A DNA stretch of 34,253 nt, from assembly GCA_019745365.1 (NCBI GenBank), contig JAIETI010000122.1:1-34253 (forward strand), given 5' to 3'. Each line of letters begins with the position of its first letter. Within the stretch, counting starts at the first letter, position 1. The DNA comes from Gemmatimonadaceae bacterium (GTDB lineage Bacteria > Gemmatimonadota > Gemmatimonadetes > Gemmatimonadales > Gemmatimonadaceae). The translations under genes and the position numbers were made by a program. Of this stretch, positions 1 to 8,800 are shown one piece after another. The notes beneath the pieces were generated by a model. That model had not been told where the DNA came from, made no database searches, and worked only from the letters and a program-made list of their open reading frames with translations.

Positions 1-9
1 CGGCCACTC

Positions 10-201
10 GCTTACACGCTTCGAGCCAACCGCTGCGCGGTTGTCTCTCGCTACGCGAGAGGCCGTTCGCGGCGAGGGCCGCGCGCGAGGTGGGGCGGGG
101 CCCGGAATGCGTGCAACGGCGCTTCCGCGCGTCGGCGGCGAGGGCGTGCGGCGTAGCAAGAGACTCGCGGGCGAAGACTGCGAGGCTCGCAGCGTGTAAG
201 C
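10..201. repeat. Long imperfect palindromic element (possible structured RNA or REP-like repeat)
   Basis: The outer arms 10-27 and 184-201 are inverted copies over 18 bp with one mismatch (left arm GCTTACACGCTTCGAGCC). A second pair of arms, 43-56 (GTCTCTCGCTACGC) and 151-164, matches at 13 of 14 positions. Between and inside these arms are local hairpins: 27-43 (stem CAACCG, loop CTGCG), 45-61 (stem CTCTCG, loop CTACG) and 62-73 (stem GCCG, loop TTCG, a stable tetraloop). The element lies just downstream of the waaA stop codon and no credible reading frame covers it. It could be a dispersed palindromic repeat, a multibranched non-coding RNA, or a bulky transcription end for the waaA operon. 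No run of T or A follows it, so a simple terminator is less likely. Confidence 0.6.
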
Positions 202-251
202 CGCGTAGCCCTCGACGTCGACGCGCGGATGCGCCGTAAAGCGCAGGTCGC

Positions 252-1532
252 CTACACGTCGACCAGCGACGATAGCAGAGCAACCGTCCGCGCCACCGCC
301 CCTCGCTCGGCATCGACCACCGCGAGCGCCCGCGCTCCGGCGGCCGAGCGTGCCGACGGTTCAGCGAGGAGCGCAAGCAACCGCATCGCGAGCGCGTCCG
401 CATCCGTGCAGGCGAACCCGGCGCCCGCCTCGAGCAGGAGCGCCGCATCGCGACTCTCCGTGTGCTGCGGCCCGAAGAGCACCGGCACACCGAACGCGGC
501 CGGCTCGACCACCGAGTGCAGCCCTGCACCGTGAAAGCCGCCGCCCACGTACGCGATCGTCGCCAGCGCATACAGCTCGGCGAGGACGCCCAGGCGATCG
601 ACGATCACCATGTCCGTCGCCGCGTCCGCCGCTGCGAGTCGCGCGACCGATCCTCCGACGGAACGCGCCGCGCGTTCGATCGGCGCGAGGTGCGCCTCGG
701 TCGGCTCGTGCGGCGCGATCATCAACCGCGCGCCGGGCACTGCCGCGCGCACCCGCGACCATGCCGCGAAGAGCGCAGCCTCATCGCTTGGCCAGGTGGA
801 GCCAGCAACGAGCGTTGGACGGTCGCTCGCGATGGGCGCGAGGAGTGCGCTCGCGCGATCGACGGCGGCCACGCGTGCGATCACCTGATCGTAGCGGGTG
901 TCTCCCGTCGTCCGGACCACCACGCGGCGAACACCGGCGGCGATGAGCCGATCGCCGTCCGCCGACGCGATCGCGCCCACAGCATCGAGCTCGGCGTAGG
1001 CGTCGCCGAGGAGCGCACGGGCGAGCGCTCCACCGCGCTCCGACCCCGGTCGCATCGCCGCAGAGAACAGCGCGGTGCGCACACCCGCGGCGTGCGCGCG
1101 CTCGGTGAGCACGGGCCAGACGTCGACCTTCGACACCGCGAGGATGGTCGGTCGCAGTGCCGCGAGAAGTCGATCCGCCGCGCGGCCGGTGTCGAAGGGG
1201 AGCGCTGCCCACACGTCGGCACCGACGCGTGCGGCGAACGACTCCGCACTCGACGACGCGAAGGTGAACGCGATCTGCCAGTCAGGATGCTGCGCGCGCC
1301 AGGCCGCGATCACCGGCCGCGCCATCAGTCCCTCACCCACCGAGGGCGCATGCACCCAGAGGAGGGGGCGCGACACATCGCGCGACGTCGCGGCCCAGCG
1401 TTCGATGTGTGTGACGGCAGCTCGCTTCAGGGCCAGCGTCCGCGGCACCTTCCCATCGCCGGAGGCGAGCGAGGCGAGCCACTCCGCCGTGTGCGTCGCG
1501 GCGGCGTACGGGAGACGCAGCAGCGGATGCAC
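252..1532 (-). CDS. waaA: 3-deoxy-D-manno-octulosonic acid (Kdo) transferase
   Basis: WaaA/KdtA is a GT-B glycosyltransferase that adds Kdo from CMP-Kdo to lipid A precursors at the inner membrane, an early step of LPS core synthesis. The 426-residue product has the usual family length. The N-terminal motif W-V-H-A-P-S-V-G-E (residues 59-67) carries the conserved Gly-Glu with the catalytic Glu. The C-terminal half has G-L-H-S-V-V-E-P-A-A-F-G-V-P-V-L-F-G-P, the family's nucleotide-sugar binding signature. The frame stays open far upstream, but that part overlaps the dsbA-like gene out of frame. I therefore chose the GTG at 1532, which starts 11 nt after the upstream stop and gives a normal N-terminus. 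It is the last gene of a four-gene operon. The presence of waaA implies an LPS-bearing outer membrane. Confidence 0.9.
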   Translation of the reverse strand: MHPLLRLPYAAATHTAEWLASLASGDGKVPRTLALKRAAVTHIERWAATSRDVSRPLLWVHAPSVGEGLMARPVIAAWRAQHPDWQIAFTFASSSAESFAARVGADVWAALPFDTGRAADRLLAALRPTILAVSKVDVWPVLTERAHAAGVRTALFSAAMRPGSERGGALARALLGDAYAELDAVGAIASADGDRLIAAGVRRVVVRTTGDTRYDQVIARVAAVDRASALLAPIASDRPTLVAGSTWPSDEAALFAAWSRVRAAVPGARLMIAPHEPTEAHLAPIERAARSVGGSVARLAAADAATDMVIVDRLGVLAELYALATIAYVGGGFHGAGLHSVVEPAAFGVPVLFGPQHTESRDAALLLEAGAGFACTDADALAMRLLALLAEPSARSAAGARALAVVDAERGAVARTVALLSSLVDV

Positions 1533-1543
1533 CGCTGCGCGCG

Positions 1544-2221
1544 CTACTTGGGGGTAGGCGCGGCGAGCGCCGCGTCGATCGCCTTGCGGAACACCTCGGT
1601 CGGCTGCGCGCCGAGGTAGAGCTTGCCGCCGATGATGAACGCCGGCGTCGAGCTGATCCCCGCGCGCATCATCCGATCGGCATCGGCCAGCACCATCGCG
1701 CGGGCCTCGCCCTTGCTCACGCAACGCGCCTGCGTCGCGGCGGTCACGCCCGCTGCGCGTGCGAGCGAGTCGAAGACGGTGCGCGGATTCGACTCGCTCT
1801 TCCAACGATCCTGCGTGATGAAGAGTTGATCCTGCATCTCCCAGAATTTCCCCGACAGCCCCGCGCACATCGCGGCCTCGGCCGCGCCCTGCGCGTTCGC
1901 ATGCATCTCCAGCGGGAGGTTCACGTACGCGAAGCGCACCTTCCCCGTGGCGACGTAGGCGTCGAAGAGCGCGCGGTACGACTCATCGTGCCAGCGCTTG
2001 CAGAAGGGGCACTGGAAGTCGGAGACCATCACCACCCACACCTTCGCATCGTCCTTGCCGGTGATACGCGCGAGGTCGAGCGCGGCCAAGAGCGCCGTGT
2101 CGGGCTTGGTGGTGTCGGCACGCGCGGCAACGCTCGCGCCTGGTAGTTCCGGCGCGGCATCCGCACGCGAGCAGGCCAAGAGCGCCGTGCAGGCGACGGC
2201 GAGGAGATGACGGACGATCAC
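1544..2221 (-). CDS. DsbA-like thioredoxin-fold lipoprotein
   Basis: A 225-residue envelope protein of the DsbA/DsbG-like thioredoxin superfamily, expected to catalyse disulfide exchange in the periplasm. The active site is C-P-F-C (residues 71-74, in D-F-Q-C-P-F-C-K), and the cis-proline loop is S-T-P-A (Pro193). The N-terminus (hydrophobic stretch ending A-L-L-A-C, Cys17) looks like a lipoprotein signal peptide. I chose the GTG at 2221, four nt after the stop of the upstream gene. The ATG at 2302 would prepend 27 residues that overlap the upstream gene and would bury the signal peptide. The motif P-L-x-M-H followed by an Ala-rich helix and Cys is shared with the second DsbA-like protein at 27547-28227, so the two are probably distant paralogues. 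The redox partner is not visible here. Confidence 0.85.
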   Translation of the reverse strand: MIVRHLLAVACTALLACSRADAAPELPGASVAARADTTKPDTALLAALDLARITGKDDAKVWVVMVSDFQCPFCKRWHDESYRALFDAYVATGKVRFAYVNLPLEMHANAQGAAEAAMCAGLSGKFWEMQDQLFITQDRWKSESNPRTVFDSLARAAGVTAATQARCVSKGEARAMVLADADRMMRAGISSTPAFIIGGKLYLGAQPTEVFRKAIDAALAAPTPK

Positions 2222-2225
2222 GGGA

Positions 2226-3395
2226 TCAGCGGAGAGGGAAGTCGGGGCGGAGTCGGAGCACTGTGTTGGTCGATCGCTCCAACACGTAAGCATAGTCGCC
2301 ACTCACGGTGACGGCGACCGCTTGGCCGATCTCGCGTGCGACACCCAGGAGGAGCGGCCCGTCGGCGCGACCGATGTCGACCACGGAGATCCCGTCGATC
2401 CCCGCCGCGACAAAGAGTCGGTTGCGCCAGAGCGCGGCGTCGTACGCGAAGCGTACGTCGCGGAATCGTCCCATCGCACGTCCACCGTTCGCCGCGTCGA
2501 ACCACGCGACGCCGGCATCGCCAAGCGCCACGACGAGGCGATCGCCGGAGAGCGAGAGGCGCCGACCGATCGCGTGCAGCGCGACCGGCGCTCCGATGAT
2601 AGCCAGGGAGTCTCCCGCGGGGGCGAGTCGGTAGAGCGAGCTGTCGACGAGTGCCCAGACGGCGCCGCGCGTCGGATCACTGATCACCGCCGTGACGCGA
2701 TGCGGCAGGAGGATCCCGGGCCAGCTGTGGGCGCTGTCTGCCGAGAGCGGGACCGCCTCGATGCGCGCACCCACCGCGACGTAGCGGGTACTCCCAAGCA
2801 CGGTCGCGCTGAGCACCTCGCCGGCACGGACCAATGAGCCGAGCCCGTCACCGGCAGGGTATCGATAGAGCCCGCCGAGGGCGAGCACGCCGAGCGAGCC
2901 GGCCGGGTCGGAGATATCGATCGCCGAGATCGCACGGAGTCCGGCCGCGCGGGTCGTCGTCGTCCGGAGGCGCGGCACGGCCGTGAAGGCTTGCACACCG
3001 CCGAGCCCGCCCACCGCGCCAGCGCCGTCGCGCACCGCGAGGGCGACTGGCTCGCCGACAAAACGGAGCGCCTCCGTCGGTGGATGGAGCGGCATCCGTC
3101 CCCCGAACCGTACACGATGCAGGAGGTCCTGCTCGCGGCCGATCAGATATCCGATGAACGCGCCGCCCGCGACCGAGATCGACATCACGCACTTCGCCTT
3201 CGTGCATGAACCCACATCATCGCCGCCACCAGAGAGCGTGAACGCACTCGCGGCCACGGCGCCGAGCGCCGCGCCGACGAACGGAAGCACCCACTTGCGT
3301 GGCGTGCGTCGCGGCGACGGCGCGCGCTCCTGCGCGGGGAGCAACATCGCGCCGAGCACGAGCAGCAACGTGGCGCGTCGGGCGATCGCGGTCAT
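2226..3395 (-). CDS. Secreted or membrane-anchored LVIVD-like beta-propeller protein of unknown function
   Basis: A 389-residue protein that I cannot assign to a named gene. It starts with a signal-like segment (residues 7-21). Two hydrophobic Gly/Ala-rich segments follow at about 35-53 and 70-86, separated by a short loop with two cysteines (C64, C69). The remainder consists of repeated short strands such as L-F-V-A-A-G-I-D-G-I-S-V-V-D-I, resembling LVIVD/YVTN propeller blades; the last blade holds D-Y-A-Y-V-L. Its ATG overlaps the TGA of the GWxTD gene by 4 nt (ATGA), and the next gene starts 4 nt after its stop, so the genes are co-transcribed and likely translationally coupled. A role as an envelope scaffold or binding protein is inference only. 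Confidence 0.7.
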   Translation of the reverse strand: MTAIARRATLLLVLGAMLLPAQERAPSPRRTPRKWVLPFVGAALGAVAASAFTLSGGGDDVGSCTKAKCVMSISVAGGAFIGYLIGREQDLLHRVRFGGRMPLHPPTEALRFVGEPVALAVRDGAGAVGGLGGVQAFTAVPRLRTTTTRAAGLRAISAIDISDPAGSLGVLALGGLYRYPAGDGLGSLVRAGEVLSATVLGSTRYVAVGARIEAVPLSADSAHSWPGILLPHRVTAVISDPTRGAVWALVDSSLYRLAPAGDSLAIIGAPVALHAIGRRLSLSGDRLVVALGDAGVAWFDAANGGRAMGRFRDVRFAYDAALWRNRLFVAAGIDGISVVDIGRADGPLLLGVAREIGQAVAVTVSGDYAYVLERSTNTVLRLRPDFPLR

Positions 3396-5593
3396 GGTGT
3401 CGCCGCGGCCGGGCGCGGCAGGACGATCTCGCGTTCCACCGTCGCGCTGCGATTCGAAGTCAGGTCGGTCACCGTCACGCCAAGACGATAACGCGCGTGC
3501 GGCGCATTGCCGAGGTCGAGGGTCAACCAGTGCGGGATCCGGTCGTCCACCGAGGTGACGGTGCGGTCGAAGCTGATCGACACCTGTTCGTCACCCTTGG
3601 CCGAGAGTCCGACCGCGTCGGCGAAGCCGCCAAGGATCTTGGCGGAGAAGCTCTCGGGGCGATCGATCGCGAGCACCTTGACCGAGACCTTGATGCGGAG
3701 TGTCGCCGTCCGCTCCGGCGACAGCGTCGCGCCGTAGCTCTCCCAGTACAAGGCGAGCGTATCACCTCGGGCGAAGGCGACGCCGGGGTTGGGGACGATG
3801 TCGAAGTCTCCGCGCACCTGCTCGCGCGCGCCACGCGGACGCACGCGCCGCGCGACGACCACATCCGAGAGCGCGAACGCGCCCGCGCTGTAGGGCATCG
3901 CGATCACCACCGCGTCGGCACGCGCCCCCCGACCCGAGTCGGGCTGCCGCGCCTCCGCGCGGAACGCGAGGTCGCCGCGGCCGGTGACGCGCGTCCACTG
4001 TCGGAGCGTCTCCCGCGACTCTCGCCGCAGCGCGACGGTGTCGCGGGTGATCGCGCGCGTGGTACCGTCATCCGTGCGGAGACCGATCTCCACCGGGGCG
4101 GGGGAGAGGTCGAGTCCATCCAGCAAGCGACGTCCGGGGATCCCCGCATAGAGATCGATCTCCACGCGGTCGGGGGTGGCACCGCGAAAGCGCGCGATCT
4201 GGAGCGGCATCGAGTCCATCCGCATCCGCCCGTCCAGATTGTCCCAGCGGACGGGGGCAAGGATGCGCGCATTGTCGGCGAAGGCGCGGAAGTTCCCCGC
4301 AAAGCGCGCGAGTCCCATCGCGGGTGCGCCGCTGAACACGAAGCGCAGCTTCGTCTCCGGATAGAACCATACGGAGGTGATGCGGCCAAGCGACTCCGCC
4401 CAATCGAAGCCCTGCACGTCAGGCGCGAAGCTCGCCCGCACCGGGGGGGGACCATAGCGGATCCAGATCAGCCCGCGGTCCGTCTTCCACCCGCGGATCT
4501 GGAACTCCTCCGACGAGAAGCGGAGATCGGCGTACGCGACGCGCGCGAGATACTCGTTGCGGGCCTCATTCACTGGCGTGAGCGCGACCGGATCCGCGGC
4601 GTCCCAGTAGCTCCGCTCGGCGAGGGCCAGGGCGGCGCGATCGAGCGTGGCGTTGAAGCGCTCTTGGGCTTCTGGGAGGATCGGCGCGAGCGTGGTCATC
4701 TCGCGTCGCTCCGCGTCGGGCAGGAGCGCGAGCGCGCTATCGAACGCGACGGCGGCCTCCTCCTCGCGATCCAACGTGTGCAGCACCATCCCGCGCGCGA
4801 GCCGCACCCGCGCCGAGCCCGGCTGCACCCGCGCGAGCCGGTCGGCGGCACGCGCCGCCTCCTCGATCCGTTTCCGCTCGTAGAGGAGGCCGATCAAGGA
4901 GACCGCCGCGCGCTCGAAGGTCGAGTCCGCGGCGAGCGCGTCGCGATAGCGCTGCTCCGCCTTGAGGGCGTCGAGCTCGCCCGCTCCCAGCAGCGGGGAG
5001 CTGTTCGTCTCGAGCATCGTCGGGACGTAGTGCCAGTCGTTTTCGGCCTCTTGGATGTTGATCCCGACGATCGAGCCGGTGAGCAATCGGCGATCGACCT
5101 GCGCGGCGTATCGCCGCTCGTCGATCTGGCCGAGCTCCCACGCGATCTCCGCGAACGCGCGGCCGTCTCTGCGGCGTTGGGCCGCGCGGAGCGCCTTGTT
5201 GAAGAGCCGATCGGCCTCGATCCGCATGAAGGGCATCTTCAAGCGGAGGCGCCCGAGTTCGAGGTAGTAGTACGGGTTGTCGGGGTCGAGCTTGAGCGCG
5301 TCCTCGAAGCGGTCCTCGGCGGTCTTCCGGCGCCAGAGGTCGCCGAGCCCCATCTGCGAGGTGCGGGAGAGGAGGAGGCCGTGCTGGTAGTAGGCGCCGG
5401 CGAAGCGGGGGGTGAGTCGCTGGACCTGTTTCAGGAGCTCGATCCCGCGGTCGACTTCTTCGACCGACCCAGCACCGAGTGCGACCGCCTGCTGAAAGAG
5501 CGAGTCCGCCCGCGCGTTCCCAGACCCCTGCGCGAGCCCGACGGCGGGGAGCAGAAGGAGGGAGATCCAACGTGGGCGCAGGCGGATGGGCAC
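3392..5593 (-). CDS. GWxTD domain-containing protein with N-terminal TPR-like repeats
   Basis: A 733-residue secreted protein. Residues 1-21 form a signal peptide (R-L-R-P-R-W then a Leu-rich core ending G-L-A-Q). Residues about 25-325 contain TPR-like helical pairs, for example F-E-D-A-L-K-L-D-P-D-N-P-Y-Y-Y at 96-110 and Y-R-D-A-L-A-A-D-S at 216-224. The family-defining G-W-K-T-D occurs at 368-372, followed by the typical R-G-L-I-W-I-R-Y-G-P-P. The GWxTD domain is found in Acidobacteria, Gemmatimonadota and relatives; its biochemical role is not established. The C-terminal part looks beta-rich. This is the first gene of the minus-strand operon, divergent from SusC1 across a 273-bp regulatory region. 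The ATG at 5593 is the natural start because the signal peptide begins there. Confidence 0.85.
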   Translation of the reverse strand: MPIRLRPRWISLLLLPAVGLAQGSGNARADSLFQQAVALGAGSVEEVDRGIELLKQVQRLTPRFAGAYYQHGLLLSRTSQMGLGDLWRRKTAEDRFEDALKLDPDNPYYYLELGRLRLKMPFMRIEADRLFNKALRAAQRRRDGRAFAEIAWELGQIDERRYAAQVDRRLLTGSIVGINIQEAENDWHYVPTMLETNSSPLLGAGELDALKAEQRYRDALAADSTFERAAVSLIGLLYERKRIEEAARAADRLARVQPGSARVRLARGMVLHTLDREEEAAVAFDSALALLPDAERREMTTLAPILPEAQERFNATLDRAALALAERSYWDAADPVALTPVNEARNEYLARVAYADLRFSSEEFQIRGWKTDRGLIWIRYGPPPVRASFAPDVQGFDWAESLGRITSVWFYPETKLRFVFSGAPAMGLARFAGNFRAFADNARILAPVRWDNLDGRMRMDSMPLQIARFRGATPDRVEIDLYAGIPGRRLLDGLDLSPAPVEIGLRTDDGTTRAITRDTVALRRESRETLRQWTRVTGRGDLAFRAEARQPDSGRGARADAVVIAMPYSAGAFALSDVVVARRVRPRGAREQVRGDFDIVPNPGVAFARGDTLALYWESYGATLSPERTATLRIKVSVKVLAIDRPESFSAKILGGFADAVGLSAKGDEQVSISFDRTVTSVDDRIPHWLTLDLGNAPHARYRLGVTVTDLTSNRSATVEREIVLPRPAAATP

Positions 5594-5630
5594 GAATGAG
5601 TGTTAATGAAAGGTGCTTGGAAGGCATTAC

Positions 5631-5655
5631 CCCGTCACGGATTTTCTGTGACGGG
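5631..5655. promoter_or_regulatory. Dyad-symmetric operator-like site
   Basis: CCCGTCAC (5631-5638) and GTGACGGG (5648-5655) form a perfect 8-bp inverted repeat with a 9-nt spacer. The inner half-site GTGAC is the same motif that recurs downstream at 5706-5792, which favours a dimeric DNA-binding protein over a transcription terminator. No T-tract supports termination. Because it sits in the divergent region it could act on either or both transcription units. Confidence 0.45.
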
Positions 5656-5705
5656 TTGCGCAGTCGGAACCCCCGGTTCAATATTTTGGCTTCCCCCCCC
5701 CGGTC

Positions 5706-5792
5706 GTGACGGCTTTGTGACGCAGTGGCAACCCTGTGCCTAGGGTGCGTGTCCAAGTCGAATCGTGACTTTGCTGTGACACCGAGCGTGAC
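5706..5792. promoter_or_regulatory. Array of five GTGAC motifs upstream of SusC1
   Basis: GTGAC occurs at 5706-5710, 5717-5721, 5765-5769, 5776-5780 and 5788-5792. Spacings within each cluster are 11, 11 and 12 bp, about one helical turn, with a 48-bp gap between the clusters. Same-face half-sites of this kind are typical of cooperative binding by a response regulator or similar activator. The identity of the regulator is unknown. Confidence 0.45.
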
Positions 5793-5866
5793 GCCCGGGT
5801 AAGGGAGCAGTGATACGGAGACCCCCCTCGTATCGCTCTTACCCCCCCATCTCGAGGATGGCGTAC

Positions 5867-8800
5867 ATGTCGCGACTCGCGGTTCGCTCATTGAAGGCCC
5901 TTGTGGCTGCGGTGAGCACCCTGGCGTTCGCAGCGAGCGTCACGACGGCACAGGCCCAAGGACTCACCATCACCGGCCGCGTGGTCAGTGACGCTGGGCT
6001 CCCGTTGTTCGGCGCCAATGTGACGATCGACGCGCTGCAGATCTCGGTCGGCACGAATCAGGCCGGTCAATACACCATCACCGTGCCGGGCGCACGCGTG
6101 ACGGGTCAGAGCGTGATCCTTCGCGCTCGCTCGATCGGCTTCTCGCCGGCCGTGAAGACGATCACCGTCTCGGCGGGCGCGCAGACGCAGAACTTCGAGC
6201 TGCGTACGGATGTGAACCGCCTCGATCAGGTGGTGGTCACGGGCGTCGCGACCGGGACGGAGATCAAGAAGCTCCCGTTCGCGGTGGCGCAGGTGAGCTC
6301 GCAGGACATGCCAGTGCCGGGTTCGAACCCGCTCTCGCAGCTGCAGGGGAAGGTGCCGGGCGCGAACATCGTGTCGGCCACGGGCCGCCCGGGTTCGGCG
6401 CCGGCGGTCATTCTCCGCGGCCCGCAGTCGATCAACGCGACGGGACGTGGGCAGGACCCGCTTTACATCATTGACGGTGTCATCTCGCAGGGTGGCCTGC
6501 AGGACATCAACCCGCAGGACATCGAGAGCGTCGAGGTGGTGAAGGGTGCCGCGGCGAGCTCGCTCTACGGGTCACGTGCCGGTAACGGCGTCATCCAGAT
6601 CACCACGCGCTCCGGCAAGAACGTGGGCGACGGCGTGAAGTTCCGGTCGCAGATGGAGTACGGGCAGTCGGATATCGAGAACTCGTACCAGTATCCGAAG
6701 ACGAACTTCATGCTGATGAACGAGGACTACTCGCGCTTTTGCATCGCGGTCGCGGGGCAGCCGGATTGCTCACGCACGGTGGACATCGAGGCCGAAGCGC
6801 TTCGCGTGAACAATGACGGGATCGACTTCTCGCTCCCCCCGGCGACGTTCGTCAACGACGCGGGGATCGCGCGTAACCCGGGCGCGATCCTCTCGCGCGG
6901 GCTCTTCCAGACGAACCCGTTCCCGCGGACGTACAATCCGATCGAACAGTTCGTCACGAACGGTGAGACGATCAACGCCACCTTCGACGCCACCGGGCGT
7001 GTGGGGCGCACGAACTTCTTCGCCTCGGCGAACCAGTTCCGCCAAGAGGGATCGGTGCGGCTCATGGATGGGTATCGCCGCAACTCGATCCGCCTCAACG
7101 TGGATCAGCAGCTCGCGGGAAACTGGAACTTCTCGGTGCGGACGAACTACACCGACGTCTATGACTACAACACCGCTGGCCCTTGGTTCAGCCTGACGCG
7201 CCAGCCGGCCAATGTGAACCTCTTCCGCACGGACGCGAAGGGGCGGCTCTTCATCCGGTCGGTCGCGCAGAACCAGGGTGCGGGGAACGTCAATCCGGCG
7301 TACACGGCGCAGAACTTCCGCCCGCTTGAGCGGATCAACCGCTTCATCGGCCAGGTGACGACGCGCTGGGCACCGACGTCGTGGATGGACGTCGAAGGAA
7401 ACGTGGGGTACGACGGCCGCAATACGGTGCAGGAGACGCAGCAGGATAAGGGGTACCGCACGACGGCCTCAGCCCCGGCGACCAACCTCGGTATCATCAT
7501 CCGCAACGCGGGCAGGAGCTACTCACTGAACTCCTCGCTCAACGTGCTGATGAAGCGCGACTGGTTTGAGAACAAGCTCAACACCCGCTTGACGCTGCGG
7601 TACCTGTACGAGGCGCAGGACGATCGTAGGCAGAACAGCCGCGGCGAGAATCTCGCCGTGGCAGGGCTCGCTGATCCAGACGCAGCGATCGCGAACTTCA
7701 CGATCGGCGGTTCGTCGGAGACGGTGCGGCAGGTCGGCATGTTCGCCAACGTGGATGCGGACTACAAGGGACGCTACATCCTGAGCGGTCTCGTGCGCCG
7801 CGACGGTGCCTCGCTCTTCGGGGCGGCGCGTCGCTGGCAGACCTACGGCCGCGGCTCGGTGGCGTGGCGTGCGAGCGAGGAAGCGTGGTTCCCGATCAAG
7901 CAGGTGTCGGACCTCAAGTTCCGCGCGTCGGTCGGTCAGGCGGGTAACCGCCCGAACTTCACGGCGCAGTACGAGACCTTCACGATCGGCGCCGGCGGCG
8001 CGCTCGCGCCCAACACGCTGGGCAACGTGAACCTTCGCCCCGAGGTCTCCACGGAGACCGAAGTCGGCATGGATCTCGAGATCAAGAACAAGTACGGGCT
8101 GACGCTGACGTACGCGAACAACGTGATCGATGGACAGCTCCTCCCGGTGCCCCCGCCGGCCGCGGCAGGCTTCGCGAACCAGTGGAAGAACGTGGGTGAG
8201 CTGACCAACAAGACGTGGGAAGCCTCGCTCAACATCCCGATCATCCAGAAGAAGGACCTGAACTACTCGGCCCGCATCAACTTCGACCGCACGACGTCGC
8301 TCATCTCGCGCCTCGACGTGCCGGAGTTCTTCTACGGTGCGAACCAGCAGGGTGCCGAGACGATGTTCAAGATCGTGCAAGGCGGCCGCTTCGGCGCCAT
8401 GTACGGCCGCAAGTTCGTGAAGACCTGCGGCGATCTGCCGAGCACGCATCAGGCACAGTGCGGCGCAGGGCTCGATTATCAGCGGAACAGCGATGGCTTC
8501 ATCGTGTACGTCGGCCAGGGGAACACGTTGGGCGACGGCATCACGAAGAACCTCTGGTTCACCCGTCTCCCGGCCGCGTCGGCACCGTGGAAGGGTGGAA
8601 CGAATGCGGACGCGCTCGGCTGGGGGCTTCCGATCCTCTATCGCGACTCGCTTGGTGCGGTGCCGGTGGTCGAGGTCGGCAACGCGCTCCCCGACTTCCG
8701 TTGGTCGGTGTCGCAGCAGGGAAGCTGGAAGCGCTGGTCGGCGTTCGTCCTCCTCGACGCAACGGTCGGCAAGGACATCTGGAATGTCGGTCGTCAGTGG

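Larger units (their letters stand above)
5594..5866. promoter_or_regulatory. Divergent intergenic regulatory region (GWxTD operon / SusC1)
   Basis: This 273-bp gap separates two divergent start codons, so it must hold promoters for both. It contains the dyad at 5631-5655, five GTGAC motifs at 5706-5792, and C-runs of 9, 6 and 7 (5693-5701, 5822-5827, 5842-5848). It also contains the only AT-rich box of the region, TTCAATATTTTGG, around 5677-5689. I cannot place exact -10/-35 elements with confidence. Confidence 0.6.

Noticed and set aside
3299-5599. Very long plus-strand open frame opposite the GWxTD gene
   Set aside because: Antisense shadow of GC-rich codons; composition is Arg/Glu/His-rich without domains, and the minus frame has a signal peptide and the GWxTD motif.
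5677-5689. Bacteroidota-type -7 box (TAnnTTTG) in TTCAATATTTTGG
   Set aside because: One base short of the consensus and no matching -33 element at the right distance; not strong enough to call.
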